From contig CANQHM010000004.1 in NCBI GenBank assembly GCA_947623845.1, positions 1 through 44,167 of the forward strand: 44,167 nucleotides of DNA, written 5' to 3'. The notes under the pieces were generated by a model, which had not been told where the DNA came from, ran no database searches, and saw only the letters and a program-made list of their open reading frames with translations. The stretch is from an uncultured Bacilli bacterium (GTDB taxonomy: Bacteria > Bacillota_I > Bacilli_A > RF39 > UBA660). Position numbers and translations under genes: made by a program. Shown piece by piece: positions 23,964 to 32,934 of this stretch (position 1 is the first letter of the stretch; each line of letters starts with the position of its first letter).

Positions 23964-24266
23964 TTAATCACCACCTACTACTTTTGGGACTTCGACATAA
24001 CGTCCATAGGTATTGCCAGAATTTCTTAAGATATCTTTAATATCACTTGATTCACTAGCTTCATCTTTTCTTAATTTCTTTACCGTATTATTAAGACAGT
24101 GTGTCATAGGAGCGACTTTTTCAATATCTTTAATATCACAAATTTTCGCAATACTCGCATCAATTATTTCAAATTCCGCTAAAACATTATTTAATTCTTC
24201 TTCGGTTAAACCGATTAAAAGTTTATCAGCATAATCATTAACCATTTCTTTGGTAAATTTAGCCAT
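23964..24266 (-). CDS. gatC: Asp-tRNA(Asn)/Glu-tRNA(Gln) amidotransferase subunit C
   Basis: 100-aa linker subunit that wraps around GatA and GatB. Typical GatC layout: an N-terminal helix pair (LTEEELNNVLAEFEIIDASI), the middle VAPMTHCLN (family PMxH element) and a C-terminal arm ending in YVEVPKVVGGD, equivalent to the F-x-V-P-x-V-x-E end of the family. GGAAGTGA precedes the ATG. Confidence 0.92.
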   Translation of the reverse strand: MAKFTKEMVNDYADKLLIGLTEEELNNVLAEFEIIDASIAKICDIKDIEKVAPMTHCLNNTVKKLRKDEASESSDIKDILRNSGNTYGRYVEVPKVVGGD

Positions 24267-24281
24267 TTATATCACTTCCTT

Positions 24282-25658
24282 TTAATATTCACAGTGACCT
24301 GGAGTTCTTGGATAAGGGATTACATCACGGATATTGTCGACACCAGTTAGATAGATAATTAATCTTTCAAAGCCCATCCCAAAGCCAGAATGATAACAAG
24401 TTCCAAATTTTCTTAAGTTACAATACCAATCAACTGTGTTAACATCTACTCCCATAGCTTTAGCTCGTGCAAGTAATTTATCGTAATCTTCTTCCCGTTG
24501 GCTTCCACCCATAAGTTCACCAGCTTCTGGTACTTCTAAATCGACTGCGGCGACCGTTTTACCATCTTCATTTTCTTTCATATACCATGCTTTAATATCT
24601 TTTGGCCAATTGGTAATGAAAACAGGACCTTTAAAGACTTCATCAGTTAAGTATCTTTCATGTTCTTTCGCGATATCGCTATCATAATCAGGAGTAAATT
24701 CCCATTTTATACCAGATTTATTTAAAATATCAATCGCTTCATGATGAGTAATTCTCGAAAACTTAGAATTTACTAAGTTAGTTAATTTATTTAGTAACCC
24801 TTTAGAAACAAATTTATCTAGGAATTCTAATTCCGTATGACATTTATCTAAAACATAATTAACGATAAATTTTAGCATGTCTTCTTCCACATCCATAAGA
24901 CCGTCTAAATCACAGAAAGCCATTTCAGGTTCAATCATCCAAAATTCATTAGCATGGGTTTTGGTATTAGAGTTTTCGGTTCTAAATGTTGGGCCGAATG
25001 TATAAATCTTTTTAAAAGCCATTGCAAATGTTTCCCCGTGTAATTGACCAGTTCCCGTAATGAAAGCAAGTTTATTAAATAAGTCTTTTTCATAATCACA
25101 TTTACCATCTTTTTTAGGGATATTATCTAAATCAAGAGTGGTAAGTTTAAACATTTGGTTTTCACCCTCACAATCGGCGGTCGTAATTAAAGGCGTATGG
25201 ACATATAAGTACCCATTACTTTGGAAATATTCATGTATGGCCATAGCAGCGATACTTCTGATACGAAATACAGCTTGAAATAGATTAGTTCTTGGTCGTA
25301 GATAAGTTTGTTCTCTTAAGAATTCGCGAGAATGGGCTTTAGGTTGAATAGGATAAGTACTTGGACAATCACCTACTAAAGTAATTTTCTTCGCTTTTAA
25401 TTCATAATCTTGTTTACCTTCACTTTTAACAAGCGTACCTTCGACTTCTAGAGCACAACCAACTAAATAATGACTTACTTCGGCGAAGTTTTTAAGCTCA
25501 TTATCATAAACAATTTGTAAATGGTTAAAACAAGTACCATCGGCAAAATCAATGAAGCCGAAATTGGCTTGCGGACGATGGTTTCTAATCCAACCACTTA
25601 CTATAATATTTTTTCCAATTAAATCCTTACTAATATCTTTTATATCTAATTTTTGCAC
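24282..25658 (-). CDS. asnS: Asparaginyl-tRNA synthetase
   Basis: Class IIb synthetase. About 458 aa, starting at GTG 25658 with AAAGGATGA 6 nt upstream; longer in-frame starts would run back into aspS. Order: OB-fold anticodon-binding domain (VSGWIRNHRPQANFGFIDF), motif 2 (FGPTFRTENSNTKTHANEFW), and motif 3 (GMGFERLIIYLTG) followed by NIRDVIPYPRTPG, the AsnRS signature. Its presence means Asn-tRNA can be made directly, so GatCAB is needed mainly for Gln-tRNA. Follows aspS by 16 nt. Confidence 0.96.
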   Translation of the reverse strand: MQKLDIKDISKDLIGKNIIVSGWIRNHRPQANFGFIDFADGTCFNHLQIVYDNELKNFAEVSHYLVGCALEVEGTLVKSEGKQDYELKAKKITLVGDCPSTYPIQPKAHSREFLREQTYLRPRTNLFQAVFRIRSIAAMAIHEYFQSNGYLYVHTPLITTADCEGENQMFKLTTLDLDNIPKKDGKCDYEKDLFNKLAFITGTGQLHGETFAMAFKKIYTFGPTFRTENSNTKTHANEFWMIEPEMAFCDLDGLMDVEEDMLKFIVNYVLDKCHTELEFLDKFVSKGLLNKLTNLVNSKFSRITHHEAIDILNKSGIKWEFTPDYDSDIAKEHERYLTDEVFKGPVFITNWPKDIKAWYMKENEDGKTVAAVDLEVPEAGELMGGSQREEDYDKLLARAKAMGVDVNTVDWYCNLRKFGTCYHSGFGMGFERLIIYLTGVDNIRDVIPYPRTPGHCEY

Positions 25659-25674
25659 ATTATCATCCTTTCTT

Positions 25675-26988
25675 TTATGGGGTAATTCTTGATGGTCCTC
25701 TAAATAGGAACATTGTTTCTTTAACACTTGGAATACCTAAAAGTAACATAGTTAAACGATCGATACCAATAGCTAAGCCACCATGGGGAGGACAGCCATA
25801 TTTAAAGAATTCTAAGTAAAATTCCACGTCTTTAGCTAAACCTTTTTCTTTACATTGGGCAAGAAGTGTTTCATAGCGATGTTCTCTTTGCGCCCCAGTC
25901 GTTATTTCGCAACCTTTCCATATTAAGTCATAACCTTGAGGGACATCATTTTCGCGCATATGATAGAAGGGACGTTTCGCTTTACTAAAGTCGGTGACAA
26001 AGATAAATTCATGGTTATATACTTCTTTAGCATAACGGGAAGTAAGTTTTTCCATTTCCGCATTCATATCCCCTATTTCTTCTTCAGGAACTTGATAACC
26101 ATATCTTGTTTCTAGTTCTTTACATAAATCTGGTAGTTTAATTCTTGGGAAAGGTAGCTCAGGAACAACGACATCAACACCCCATAATTCTTTAATTTGA
26201 TCGCCATGTTTTTCTTTAACTTCTTTTAGAGCATAAACTAGCATTTCTTCTTCTAATTTAGCCACATCTTCATAAGAATCTATATAACTCATTTCAATAT
26301 CAAATGAAGTAAATTCGGTAGCATGACGATAGGAATTTGAGTTTTCTGCTCGGAAAGCAGGAGCTACTTCAAAGACTCTTTCCATCCCACTAGCCATCGC
26401 CATTTGTTTATAAAATTGAGGACTTTGAGCAAGATAAGCTTTATCTTTAAAGTATTTAACTTCAAAAACAGAAGACCCTGATTCACTCGCCGTTTTAATA
26501 AGTTTTGGCGTATGAATTTCTAAGAAGTTATTATTATATAAATATTCTCTTAAAGCTTTAACTAAAGTAGTTTGAACTTCAAAAATTAAAGCATTCTTCT
26601 CATTTCGTAAATCAAGAAAACGATTATCTAGACGATTATCTAAGGATGTGGTACTTAAATCGTTATAATTTAGAGGTAGTTCTTCTTTACTTAATGAAGT
26701 AATTTCAATACTTTCAGGTATAATTTCTAAACCTCTTAATTTAACTTTTTCATTAGAGATAACTTTACCGATTACTTTGACCGTAGAATTAGGGGTAAGT
26801 TTTTCGGCAGCACTTAATAATTCTTTAGAAGCCGTTTCTTTTTCAATAGTTACTTGAATTTTATTAGTACGATCTTTAACGATTAAGAATGCGACGTATT
26901 GTAGATTACGGTTCTTTTCAATAAATCCGTCGATTCTTACGGTTTCATTAATTTTATTTTCTAAATCATTAATATATGTTCTTTCCAT
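25675..26988 (-). CDS. aspS: Aspartyl-tRNA synthetase, archaeal/eukaryotic type
   Basis: Class IIb synthetase of 437 aa from ATG 26988 (AGGTGA 5-6 nt upstream). Bacterial AspRS is about 590 aa, has a GAD insertion and begins RTHxCG; all these are missing. Instead ESGSSVFEVKYF, AQSPQFYKQM, ASGMERVFEVAPAFRAENSN, HATEFTSFDIEM and the end GIDRLTMLLLG...FRGPSRITP match the archaeal/eukaryotic type. Such enzymes may be discriminating or not; this cannot be decided by eye. It fills the aspS slot after hisS as in Bacillus, so it seems to have replaced the bacterial form in place. Confidence 0.92.
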   Translation of the reverse strand: MERTYINDLENKINETVRIDGFIEKNRNLQYVAFLIVKDRTNKIQVTIEKETASKELLSAAEKLTPNSTVKVIGKVISNEKVKLRGLEIIPESIEITSLSKEELPLNYNDLSTTSLDNRLDNRFLDLRNEKNALIFEVQTTLVKALREYLYNNNFLEIHTPKLIKTASESGSSVFEVKYFKDKAYLAQSPQFYKQMAMASGMERVFEVAPAFRAENSNSYRHATEFTSFDIEMSYIDSYEDVAKLEEEMLVYALKEVKEKHGDQIKELWGVDVVVPELPFPRIKLPDLCKELETRYGYQVPEEEIGDMNAEMEKLTSRYAKEVYNHEFIFVTDFSKAKRPFYHMRENDVPQGYDLIWKGCEITTGAQREHRYETLLAQCKEKGLAKDVEFYLEFFKYGCPPHGGLAIGIDRLTMLLLGIPSVKETMFLFRGPSRITP

Positions 26989-26997
26989 TATTATCAC

Positions 26998-28257
26998 CTA
27001 TATATTTCCATCTAATTCATCAATTAGATTAATTTCTTTAACTTTTTTCTTTTCTTTCGTTAGATTGTCTTTTAGTTCTAACATACCATCTTTTAAATCT
27101 TCACTATTTAAAATTATTAAGTATTTAGAATTATATTTATCGGCTTCTTTAAATTGGCTCTTTAAAGATTTACCTAAATAATCCATATCCGTACTAAAAC
27201 CATTTAATCTTAGTTCTTGGACAAGATATAGTGCATGTTCTTTTTCTTCTTCATTAACGTAAAGAATAAAGACATCTAAAGATTTTTGATCAGCACATGC
27301 TAATTCTAAAGTTTTAATAGTAAATAGTATTCTTTCAATCCCACAAGCAAAGCCGATAGCAGGAACAGATGGACCACCTAAGTTTTCGACTAAAGAGTTA
27401 TATCTTCCGCCACCCGCTAGGACATTTCCTGTACCAAGTTCTTTTATATCAGCGGTGATTTCAAAGACCGTGTGGTCATAGTAATCTAAACCTCGAACGA
27501 TATTAGGGTCGATTTCATAATCAATATCTAGCGTATCTAAATATGTTAAAACTTTATCAAAACGCTCTTTACTTTCTTTGTTTAAATAATCTAAAACTCG
27601 TGGAGCATTTTTAATAATATCATTATCGCCATCTACTTTACAATCTAGAATACGTAGAGGATTTTTCTTAAATCTTTCTTGGCAATCACTACATAAATCT
27701 TTGATATGTGGTTTTAAGTAGTCAGTTAATGCTTTAGTATAATTTGCTCTACTTTCTTTATCACCTAGAGAGTTAATTTTAACTTTTAAGTTTTTAATAC
27801 CTAAAGCATCAAAGATACGAACTGGTAAACTTATTAATTCGGCATCGATACTAGGGTCATTACTACCTAATACTTCCATACCAAATTGCGTAAACTCTCT
27901 ATTTCTACCCGCTTGTGGACGTTCATAACGATACATTGTTCCAAAATAGTATAGTTTGGTTAAATCATTTACATACATTTTGTTTTCAATGAAACTTCGA
28001 ACAACTCCGGCGGTACCTTCAGGACGTAAAGTTAAGTCTCGACCCTTTTTATCTTGAAAATCATAAGTTTCTTTCGTAACAATATCGGTAGTTTCTCCAA
28101 CACCGCGGTGGAATAATTCCCGACTTTCAAAAATAGGTGTTCTTATATAATCATAATTATAAAAACTCGCAAAAGTTTTAACAATATCCATAATATAATT
28201 ATAGTTTCTTGCATCATCATCTAAAACATCATAAGTTCCTTTAGGTTTAGTAATCAT
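26998..28257 (-). CDS. hisS: Histidyl-tRNA synthetase
   Basis: Class IIa synthetase, 419 aa. Motif 2 region YFGTMYRYERPQAGRNREFTQ, His-specific loops RGLDYYDHTVFEI and LAGGGRYNSL, motif 3 PAIGFACGIERIL, then the C-terminal anticodon domain. The start KPKGTYDVL is typical. First gene of the operon hisS-aspS-asnS-gatCAB and placed just after a T-box leader. Confidence 0.97.
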   Translation of the reverse strand: MITKPKGTYDVLDDDARNYNYIMDIVKTFASFYNYDYIRTPIFESRELFHRGVGETTDIVTKETYDFQDKKGRDLTLRPEGTAGVVRSFIENKMYVNDLTKLYYFGTMYRYERPQAGRNREFTQFGMEVLGSNDPSIDAELISLPVRIFDALGIKNLKVKINSLGDKESRANYTKALTDYLKPHIKDLCSDCQERFKKNPLRILDCKVDGDNDIIKNAPRVLDYLNKESKERFDKVLTYLDTLDIDYEIDPNIVRGLDYYDHTVFEITADIKELGTGNVLAGGGRYNSLVENLGGPSVPAIGFACGIERILFTIKTLELACADQKSLDVFILYVNEEEKEHALYLVQELRLNGFSTDMDYLGKSLKSQFKEADKYNSKYLIILNSEDLKDGMLELKDNLTKEKKKVKEINLIDELDGNI

Positions 28258-28274
28258 TTTTCATTCCTTCTTTC

Positions 28275-28489
28275 TTTAAAAAACAAAAACCCAGTATCTG
28301 TAAGGGCGAAAATTTTCCGCGGTGCCACCTTACTTTACTAGGTCTCTTTATTTTATCACAATATCTTGCGTCTTGTAAATATTAGAGCTGTTCGTTCATA
28401 TAATAATCTTTCGACTTTCGCAGCATATTAGTCTTCTCTTTAAAGCACTTATTATATTACTTTTTCCCCTTACAAGAATTACTAGACTT
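28275..28489 (-). promoter_or_regulatory. T-box riboswitch of the hisS operon
   Basis: Minus-strand leader of about 215 nt carrying the T-box core AAGGTGGCACCGCGG (28330-28316), whose bulge pairs with the free CCA end of uncharged tRNA. GTAAGG and CCTTAC flank it and form the competing terminator stem; CC/CAG with CUG/GG then a U-rich run follows. Upstream, AGAG (28439-28436) and CTCT (28387-28384) close stem I. The triplet AAC at 28392-28390, followed by A and the closing stem, is the best specifier candidate (Asn). No CAC or CAU His codon occupies that position. Confidence 0.85.
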
Positions 28490-28518
28490 ATTATATCTTT
28501 TTTTTTAAGATTTGTAAA
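28490..28518 (-). promoter_or_regulatory. Promoter of the T-box/hisS operon
   Basis: TTTACA (28518-28513), 17-bp A-rich spacer, TATAAT (28495-28490). Confidence 0.8.
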
Positions 28519-28532
28519 TATTTTTTACGTAT

Positions 28533-29798
28533 TTAGTTACCACTTTCAAAGACATTTAAACGTTCTCTTGTTTTTTCCCAGGTATCTTTTTTATAGAAGA
28601 ATTCATCTTGCATTCTTTCAATATAATTACGTTTTGGAATACTTATTTCATATTCTTCCCCAACTTCTTTGATATAGAATGGCATGATGCTACTTCCTTG
28701 TTCCCGATAGCTATTGAAATAGATCTTTAGTGGAGTGATTAATTCTTCCCCAGTATAAGAAATAATATGTAGTTCAAAGTTATTGGTATAAACGATATAA
28801 TTAGTATAAACATTTAAGTAATCAATATTCGTTTTATTAATTATATTAGTTCCTTCTAAGTTATATAAAGCATAATCAGTTTTAAAAGTATCTTTATTAT
28901 AAGTATTAATACCTATTAAGTAATTATCACCGTTTTTATAAGTAGCATTTATTTGTTTATCAAAAGAAGTGCTATATTCATTAGTTTCAATATTTAGAGT
29001 TTGCCATTTATTTACCCCTAATAAGATATATAACTTAGTATTAGTATTATAACTAATATAATCATATTCATAAGGTAATTTATTACTTACTTTACCTAAT
29101 ATTACTTGATCAATACCCCATTTACCATTCTTTTTAACGATATATTTAGAGGTATCAATATAACCTTGTTTATCAATAGCATAAGTAAATCTTACATCTT
29201 CGTATTTGGCGATAAGGCGATTGGCTTTTAAATCTAGCAAGTAGATAATTTTTTCTTCAACTGGGGTATTTTTGCTTTTAGCATCTTCAATAAAGACATA
29301 ACGTTTATCGATGATAGACATTGGATAGTTAGAAAATTCATCTTCATCATATGGTAAAATTGCATTCTTCGCTATATCACAATCTGTTTCACTATTTAGA
29401 CATTTATAAGTCCCTAGAAGTTCTTCACCGTCATAAAAGAATAAGACATCTTCTACTTTAGCATCTCTATTAGGGTTATTAGGGATATTATGTTCTTCTA
29501 ATTCGGGTAAATCATCTTCATTATCCCTTATTAAAGCATCATCTAATTTAATTTTACTCCAGATAGGAGCAAGTTCGTTATCGGTAATGGTTTCTCTTCT
29601 ATATTCCCGATAAATCCAGCCGATAGAAACATATTCTTTAACATAACCGTCATCATATTCTTTTTCGCGAGTAGAAATAACAAGTAAGGGTTTTAAACTA
29701 TTTTTAGAACGATTATAATCTACTAGAAATAAAACTAAATAACCTAGTAATAAGACTAGAATACATATTTCAATAATTCTTCTAGTTTTTCTTTTCAT
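28533..29798 (-). CDS. Membrane-anchored extracellular protein with WG-like repeats
   Basis: 421 aa. A basic start (MKRKTRR) and one hydrophobic helix at about residues 9-27 (IEICILVLLLGYLVLFLVD) anchor it; the rest is outside and beta-rich. The stretch YIVKKNGKWGIDQVILG followed by YDYISYNTNTKLYILLG resembles WG or KWG repeat proteins, which make beta-propeller-like folds. Two Cys in KCLNSETDC could form a disulfide. No enzyme motif. GGTGAATAG precedes the ATG. Function unknown. Located 54 bp after the tail-family-like gene at 29853, without an obvious strong promoter of its own, so read-through is possible. Confidence 0.75.
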   Translation of the reverse strand: MKRKTRRIIEICILVLLLGYLVLFLVDYNRSKNSLKPLLVISTREKEYDDGYVKEYVSIGWIYREYRRETITDNELAPIWSKIKLDDALIRDNEDDLPELEEHNIPNNPNRDAKVEDVLFFYDGEELLGTYKCLNSETDCDIAKNAILPYDEDEFSNYPMSIIDKRYVFIEDAKSKNTPVEEKIIYLLDLKANRLIAKYEDVRFTYAIDKQGYIDTSKYIVKKNGKWGIDQVILGKVSNKLPYEYDYISYNTNTKLYILLGVNKWQTLNIETNEYSTSFDKQINATYKNGDNYLIGINTYNKDTFKTDYALYNLEGTNIINKTNIDYLNVYTNYIVYTNNFELHIISYTGEELITPLKIYFNSYREQGSSIMPFYIKEVGEEYEISIPKRNYIERMQDEFFYKKDTWEKTRERLNVFESGN

Positions 29799-29852
29799 AT
29801 CTATTCACCATAATAATTTTATCATACAAATTAAAAGAATTAAAGTATTACT

Positions 29853-30752
29853 CTAATTCTTTACTCGATATCTCATAAGTTTTTTAGGTTTATTAGTTGG
29901 AACATAAGGTAAACCGATTGAGAAATCTTCAGATTCTTCTTTAACAACATTAGCACTACGATAAAGTTTTTGTTTTTCTAGTATTTTATTTTTAATTTCT
30001 TCTAGTTTAGCATTGTAATCGGTATAAACTAATTTAAGTTTGATACTAGTTTCTGGTTCATCGATTAATTCTTTTTGTTCTTTTAAGAATTCCCTATTTA
30101 GTAATAATAAGTCAGTTTCTTCTTTTTGAGAATTAGGATATGGATACTTATCAATTAAGTCCATAACTTCCGCAACTTCTAAAGAGAATTTAGATACTAA
30201 AGTTTCTAAAGATGACTTATGTTCTTTTTCTTCAATACCAATAGTTTCGATTTTTTCTTTTATTGTATCAATAACCCCCACAAAACGATCTATTGCGGCA
30301 TCACGTGGTTTTATAACATATTCACAGCGTTTAGGAATATAATTAGCTAAAAAGATAGATATAGGTAACCCTAAAGGAAGAAAAGCAGCAGTAAAGATAA
30401 TAAATGATGGAATACCAATAGCAAGTTTTAAACCCGTGTATTCTTCTTTTAAAGCGACATTTTTAATGTAATCTTTTCTTTTCATTTTAGTTTTAATATA
30501 TTTTTGACGGTATTCTACTTCTTCATTTAAATATTCATCACGAAAATATGCTAGATAATCTTCTTCATGGTTTAATAAATGTTCTTTTAAATTAGATAAT
30601 TCTTTAAGAGCTTTTTCTTTAGATTCTACTTTATCAAGATATTCAGGTGCTAGTATAGCATTAATATGTTCCATATTTCTTCTAGCTAGTTCTTGATTAC
30701 CACGATATTTTTCTCTTATAAATTTTCTTTTTAACTTTTCAATAAAATTCAT
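29853..30752 (-). CDS. Two-helix membrane protein with coiled coils, unknown function
   Basis: 299 aa. A highly charged N-terminal region of about 110 residues includes LKEHLLNHEEDYLAYF, which parallels the YKRDYLKY element of the 8064 family. Then a hairpin of two hydrophobic helices (LAIGIPSFIIFTAAFLPLG and LPISIFLANYI), a long coiled-coil-like part, and a basic end PKKLMRYRVKN, perhaps a remote version of the LKREL tail. Start after AAAGGGGGTTTTATT. Its promoter and leader are almost the same as those of the gene at 6947, which has the same layout, so the two are probably paralogues or members of one regulon. No catalytic motif. Confidence 0.85.
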   Translation of the reverse strand: MNFIEKLKRKFIREKYRGNQELARRNMEHINAILAPEYLDKVESKEKALKELSNLKEHLLNHEEDYLAYFRDEYLNEEVEYRQKYIKTKMKRKDYIKNVALKEEYTGLKLAIGIPSFIIFTAAFLPLGLPISIFLANYIPKRCEYVIKPRDAAIDRFVGVIDTIKEKIETIGIEEKEHKSSLETLVSKFSLEVAEVMDLIDKYPYPNSQKEETDLLLLNREFLKEQKELIDEPETSIKLKLVYTDYNAKLEEIKNKILEKQKLYRSANVVKEESEDFSIGLPYVPTNKPKKLMRYRVKN

Positions 30753-30795
30753 AATAAAACCCCCTTTAAAGCCAGTACCCCTTCATGTTGCTTAA

Positions 30796-30824
30796 ATTAT
30801 ACCATATTTACACTTAATTGTCAA
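30796..30824 (-). promoter_or_regulatory. Consensus sigma-A promoter, twin of 6871-6899
   Basis: TTGACA (30824-30819), 17-bp spacer, TATAAT (30801-30796). The spacer differs at two positions from that of the plus-strand promoter 24 kb away. Confidence 0.9.
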
Positions 30825-30834
30825 ATTTAGTACT

Positions 30835-30857
30835 TAAAAAAGACCTTAATAGGTCTT
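30835..30857 (-). terminator. Terminator after the lectin-fold surface gene
   Basis: AAGACCT, loop ATTA, AGGTCTT followed by a T run (read on the minus strand, 30857-30835). The next promoter starts directly behind it. Confidence 0.85.
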
Positions 30858-30866
30858 AAATTATGA

Positions 30867-32822
30867 TTAATCTACTCCATCTTGGGCGGTTAAAACCGAG
30901 CGGAACGAATAAATACTAGGCGCTCCACCATTAGCACGACCGATGGAGAAGACACCGACCCAAGCGCCGTCACTGTAATAACCACCGCGTAGGAACCACG
31001 GCCACACAGCACTAGTAATAACATAAGGGAAGTCTGTTAAATCACCATTCCATCCGCCTGGATTCTTTCCAAAATTTGCTAACGTTTCTCTTGTTGCATC
31101 TCCTAAATGACCACGTTCGTAAGTCAATTCACTATCACTAAATGTATATATATCATAATATTTGACATTAGGCATATTACTGTTGTCAACCCCGCTTACA
31201 TCAGTATTATAATATAGTTCAGTTCCTTCTTTATTCATAATTAAAGCCATTACATATTCCCAAGTTCCACCTACTGTATCATATAGTCCATACATATTTC
31301 CTGTTGTACTTGCTTTTACTCCATTTGCAGTATTCCATCTTTTATCTTCATCACATTTTGCTACCGTATTTTCTTCTGTATTCCATTTTACTGCTGCAAT
31401 TACTGAGTCTCCTACACAACCAGTATATGTTCCACCGTAAGGCCAAGTTCCGCCTATTCCAGTTCCTTGTGCTGTGTTGTTAATCCATACTTCACAATTA
31501 TCTTTTATCATTCCGGCTATATTACAAGTATTTTCATCTTTGTATATTCCATATATACTTTGTGTTAAATATGCTACTGCTCCCCATTCTATATTCTTTG
31601 CCATATGGGTATCTATTTCGGTAGAATTTAAATTATACTTAGAATTCGTTTCAACTGCTCTTTCTGCATTAAAGGCTGTTGTTATATTTTTATAAGTCAT
31701 ACTTGTTTTATCTGGTAATATGGTTATTTCATTTATTTCATTAACCTGTCTCCCATTAGCATCTTTTGGATCGCTTGGTTCAAATTTTCCTACCCAGATA
31801 CCACCTAGTTCAGTATCACCAAAGGTAAATGCAGGATGTGTATACCATTCACCATTCGAAGCATTAGTACATGTTTCTACACCATTATTTGCAATATTAC
31901 AAGATACAGTTCCTGTGTTATCTTCTCCTGTTTCAAAAGCAATATTAATTATTTGTTTTGGAACACCTTCATTATTTGCATTAAATAATTGATATTTATA
32001 TCTTGGAATCCATACATACATTTGAAGTATATCATCAGTTGTTACGATACCTCCATCTTTTAGTGTTCCATCTTCATTATAGAATTTGTTTACGATATCT
32101 TTATTGGTATGATCTATTAGTACGGCATTCGCCCATTCATGTGAATCATAATCATACCATTTTTGAGTAACATCTGCTATTACTATTTGATTTGATTCAT
32201 TATAATAAATTGGAATTAATCCCTGGTATAATTCAGGAATATTTGCTCCACTATTATCTTTATATAATGGTTTATAAACATATTCTTGTGCATCTTCATT
32301 AGAATCTACCACAATCTTAAAATCTACTCTTCTATTTTTATTATCATTTTGATTTTTATCAGTTTCATCTACTTTAAATTTAACTTCTAATTCATAATTA
32401 TGGATTTCTTCTTTTGCTATAGAAACATCAGTTAGAATATAACCATCAGTATATGGTAATGTTTCATTTTCTACTACTGGTTCTCCATTTCTTCTTAAAG
32501 TATATTCTAAATCTCCTTTATCTCTAAAATTATTTTCTACAACATCTATTTTTAGATTATATGTTGCATCTAATGTTCCAGTATTAGTTATTCTAAATTT
32601 ATTAGTTAGATAATCTCCTGGTATAGCATTATCTAAAGTTACTAAATCACTATCTTCATATTTTATTTTCATACTACCCATTACAACAGTAATTGGCCCT
32701 GCGGTATCATTGCCCTTTATTTGGGTTGTAAAATAAGCGTATGATACAGCTATAATACACAAAACATTTATGGTAACTACACTTACTAATAATGCTAAAG
32801 ATTGTTTATCAAATAATTTCAT
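30867..32822 (-). CDS. Secreted/anchored protein with TasA-like N-terminus and FGE/C-type-lectin C-terminus, probable DGR target
   Basis: 651 aa. Residues 1-30 are a signal or anchor segment (LALLVSVVTINVLCIIAVSYAYF), followed by a camelysin/TasA-like SipW-type domain (about 30-175, with IPGDYLTNKFRITNTG). A long Asn/Thr-rich linker and Cys pairs lead to an FGE-sulfatase/C-type-lectin fold: MYGLYDTVGGTWEYV, then FLRGGYYSDGAWVGVFS and SFRSVL near the end. This is the usual layout of target proteins of diversity-generating retroelements, in which the last 40 or so residues vary and bind ligands. The final segment is much richer in G+C than the rest. No reverse transcriptase was seen in the window. 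Role inferred: surface ligand binding. Confidence 0.85.
   Translation of the reverse strand: MKLFDKQSLALLVSVVTINVLCIIAVSYAYFTTQIKGNDTAGPITVVMGSMKIKYEDSDLVTLDNAIPGDYLTNKFRITNTGTLDATYNLKIDVVENNFRDKGDLEYTLRRNGEPVVENETLPYTDGYILTDVSIAKEEIHNYELEVKFKVDETDKNQNDNKNRRVDFKIVVDSNEDAQEYVYKPLYKDNSGANIPELYQGLIPIYYNESNQIVIADVTQKWYDYDSHEWANAVLIDHTNKDIVNKFYNEDGTLKDGGIVTTDDILQMYVWIPRYKYQLFNANNEGVPKQIINIAFETGEDNTGTVSCNIANNGVETCTNASNGEWYTHPAFTFGDTELGGIWVGKFEPSDPKDANGRQVNEINEITILPDKTSMTYKNITTAFNAERAVETNSKYNLNSTEIDTHMAKNIEWGAVAYLTQSIYGIYKDENTCNIAGMIKDNCEVWINNTAQGTGIGGTWPYGGTYTGCVGDSVIAAVKWNTEENTVAKCDEDKRWNTANGVKASTTGNMYGLYDTVGGTWEYVMALIMNKEGTELYYNTDVSGVDNSNMPNVKYYDIYTFSDSELTYERGHLGDATRETLANFGKNPGGWNGDLTDFPYVITSAVWPWFLRGGYYSDGAWVGVFSIGRANGGAPSIYSFRSVLTAQDGVD
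30884..31010 (-). other. Candidate DGR variable region (VR)
   Basis: The 3' end of the lectin gene. My hand count gives about 57% G+C against roughly 30-35% for its surroundings. Constant parts (WPWFLRGG, GVF, SFRSVL) alternate with positions encoded mainly by NNY codons (TAT TAC AGT GAC; TCC ATC GGT CGT GCT AAT; AGT ATT TAT), the pattern left when AAY codons of a template repeat are mutated at adenines. TTCCGCTCGGTTTTAACCG at the 3' end could be the initiation site. No template repeat was found elsewhere in the window. Confidence 0.6.
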
Positions 32823-32852
32823 ATTTTTTCCCTACTTTCTATTTTCAAATAT

Positions 32853-32867
32853 ATTATAACATATAAT
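32853..32867. promoter_or_regulatory. Inverted repeat / -10 boxes between two divergent genes
   Basis: ATTATA-ACA-TATAAT, a perfect inverted repeat whose halves are -10 hexamers for the two directions. It lies between the surface gene (minus) and the double-HTH gene (plus) and is a plausible operator for that HTH protein. Confidence 0.45.
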
Positions 32868-32934
32868 GTCGTTATTGTGGGGCATAAAATGAAAAAATTT
32901 TTTTATTTGAGAAAATAATTATGGTGATTAATGT

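Noticed and set aside
31474..31992. Plus-strand open frames opposite the surface protein
   Set aside because: Shadows of a long minus-strand gene with clear domains.
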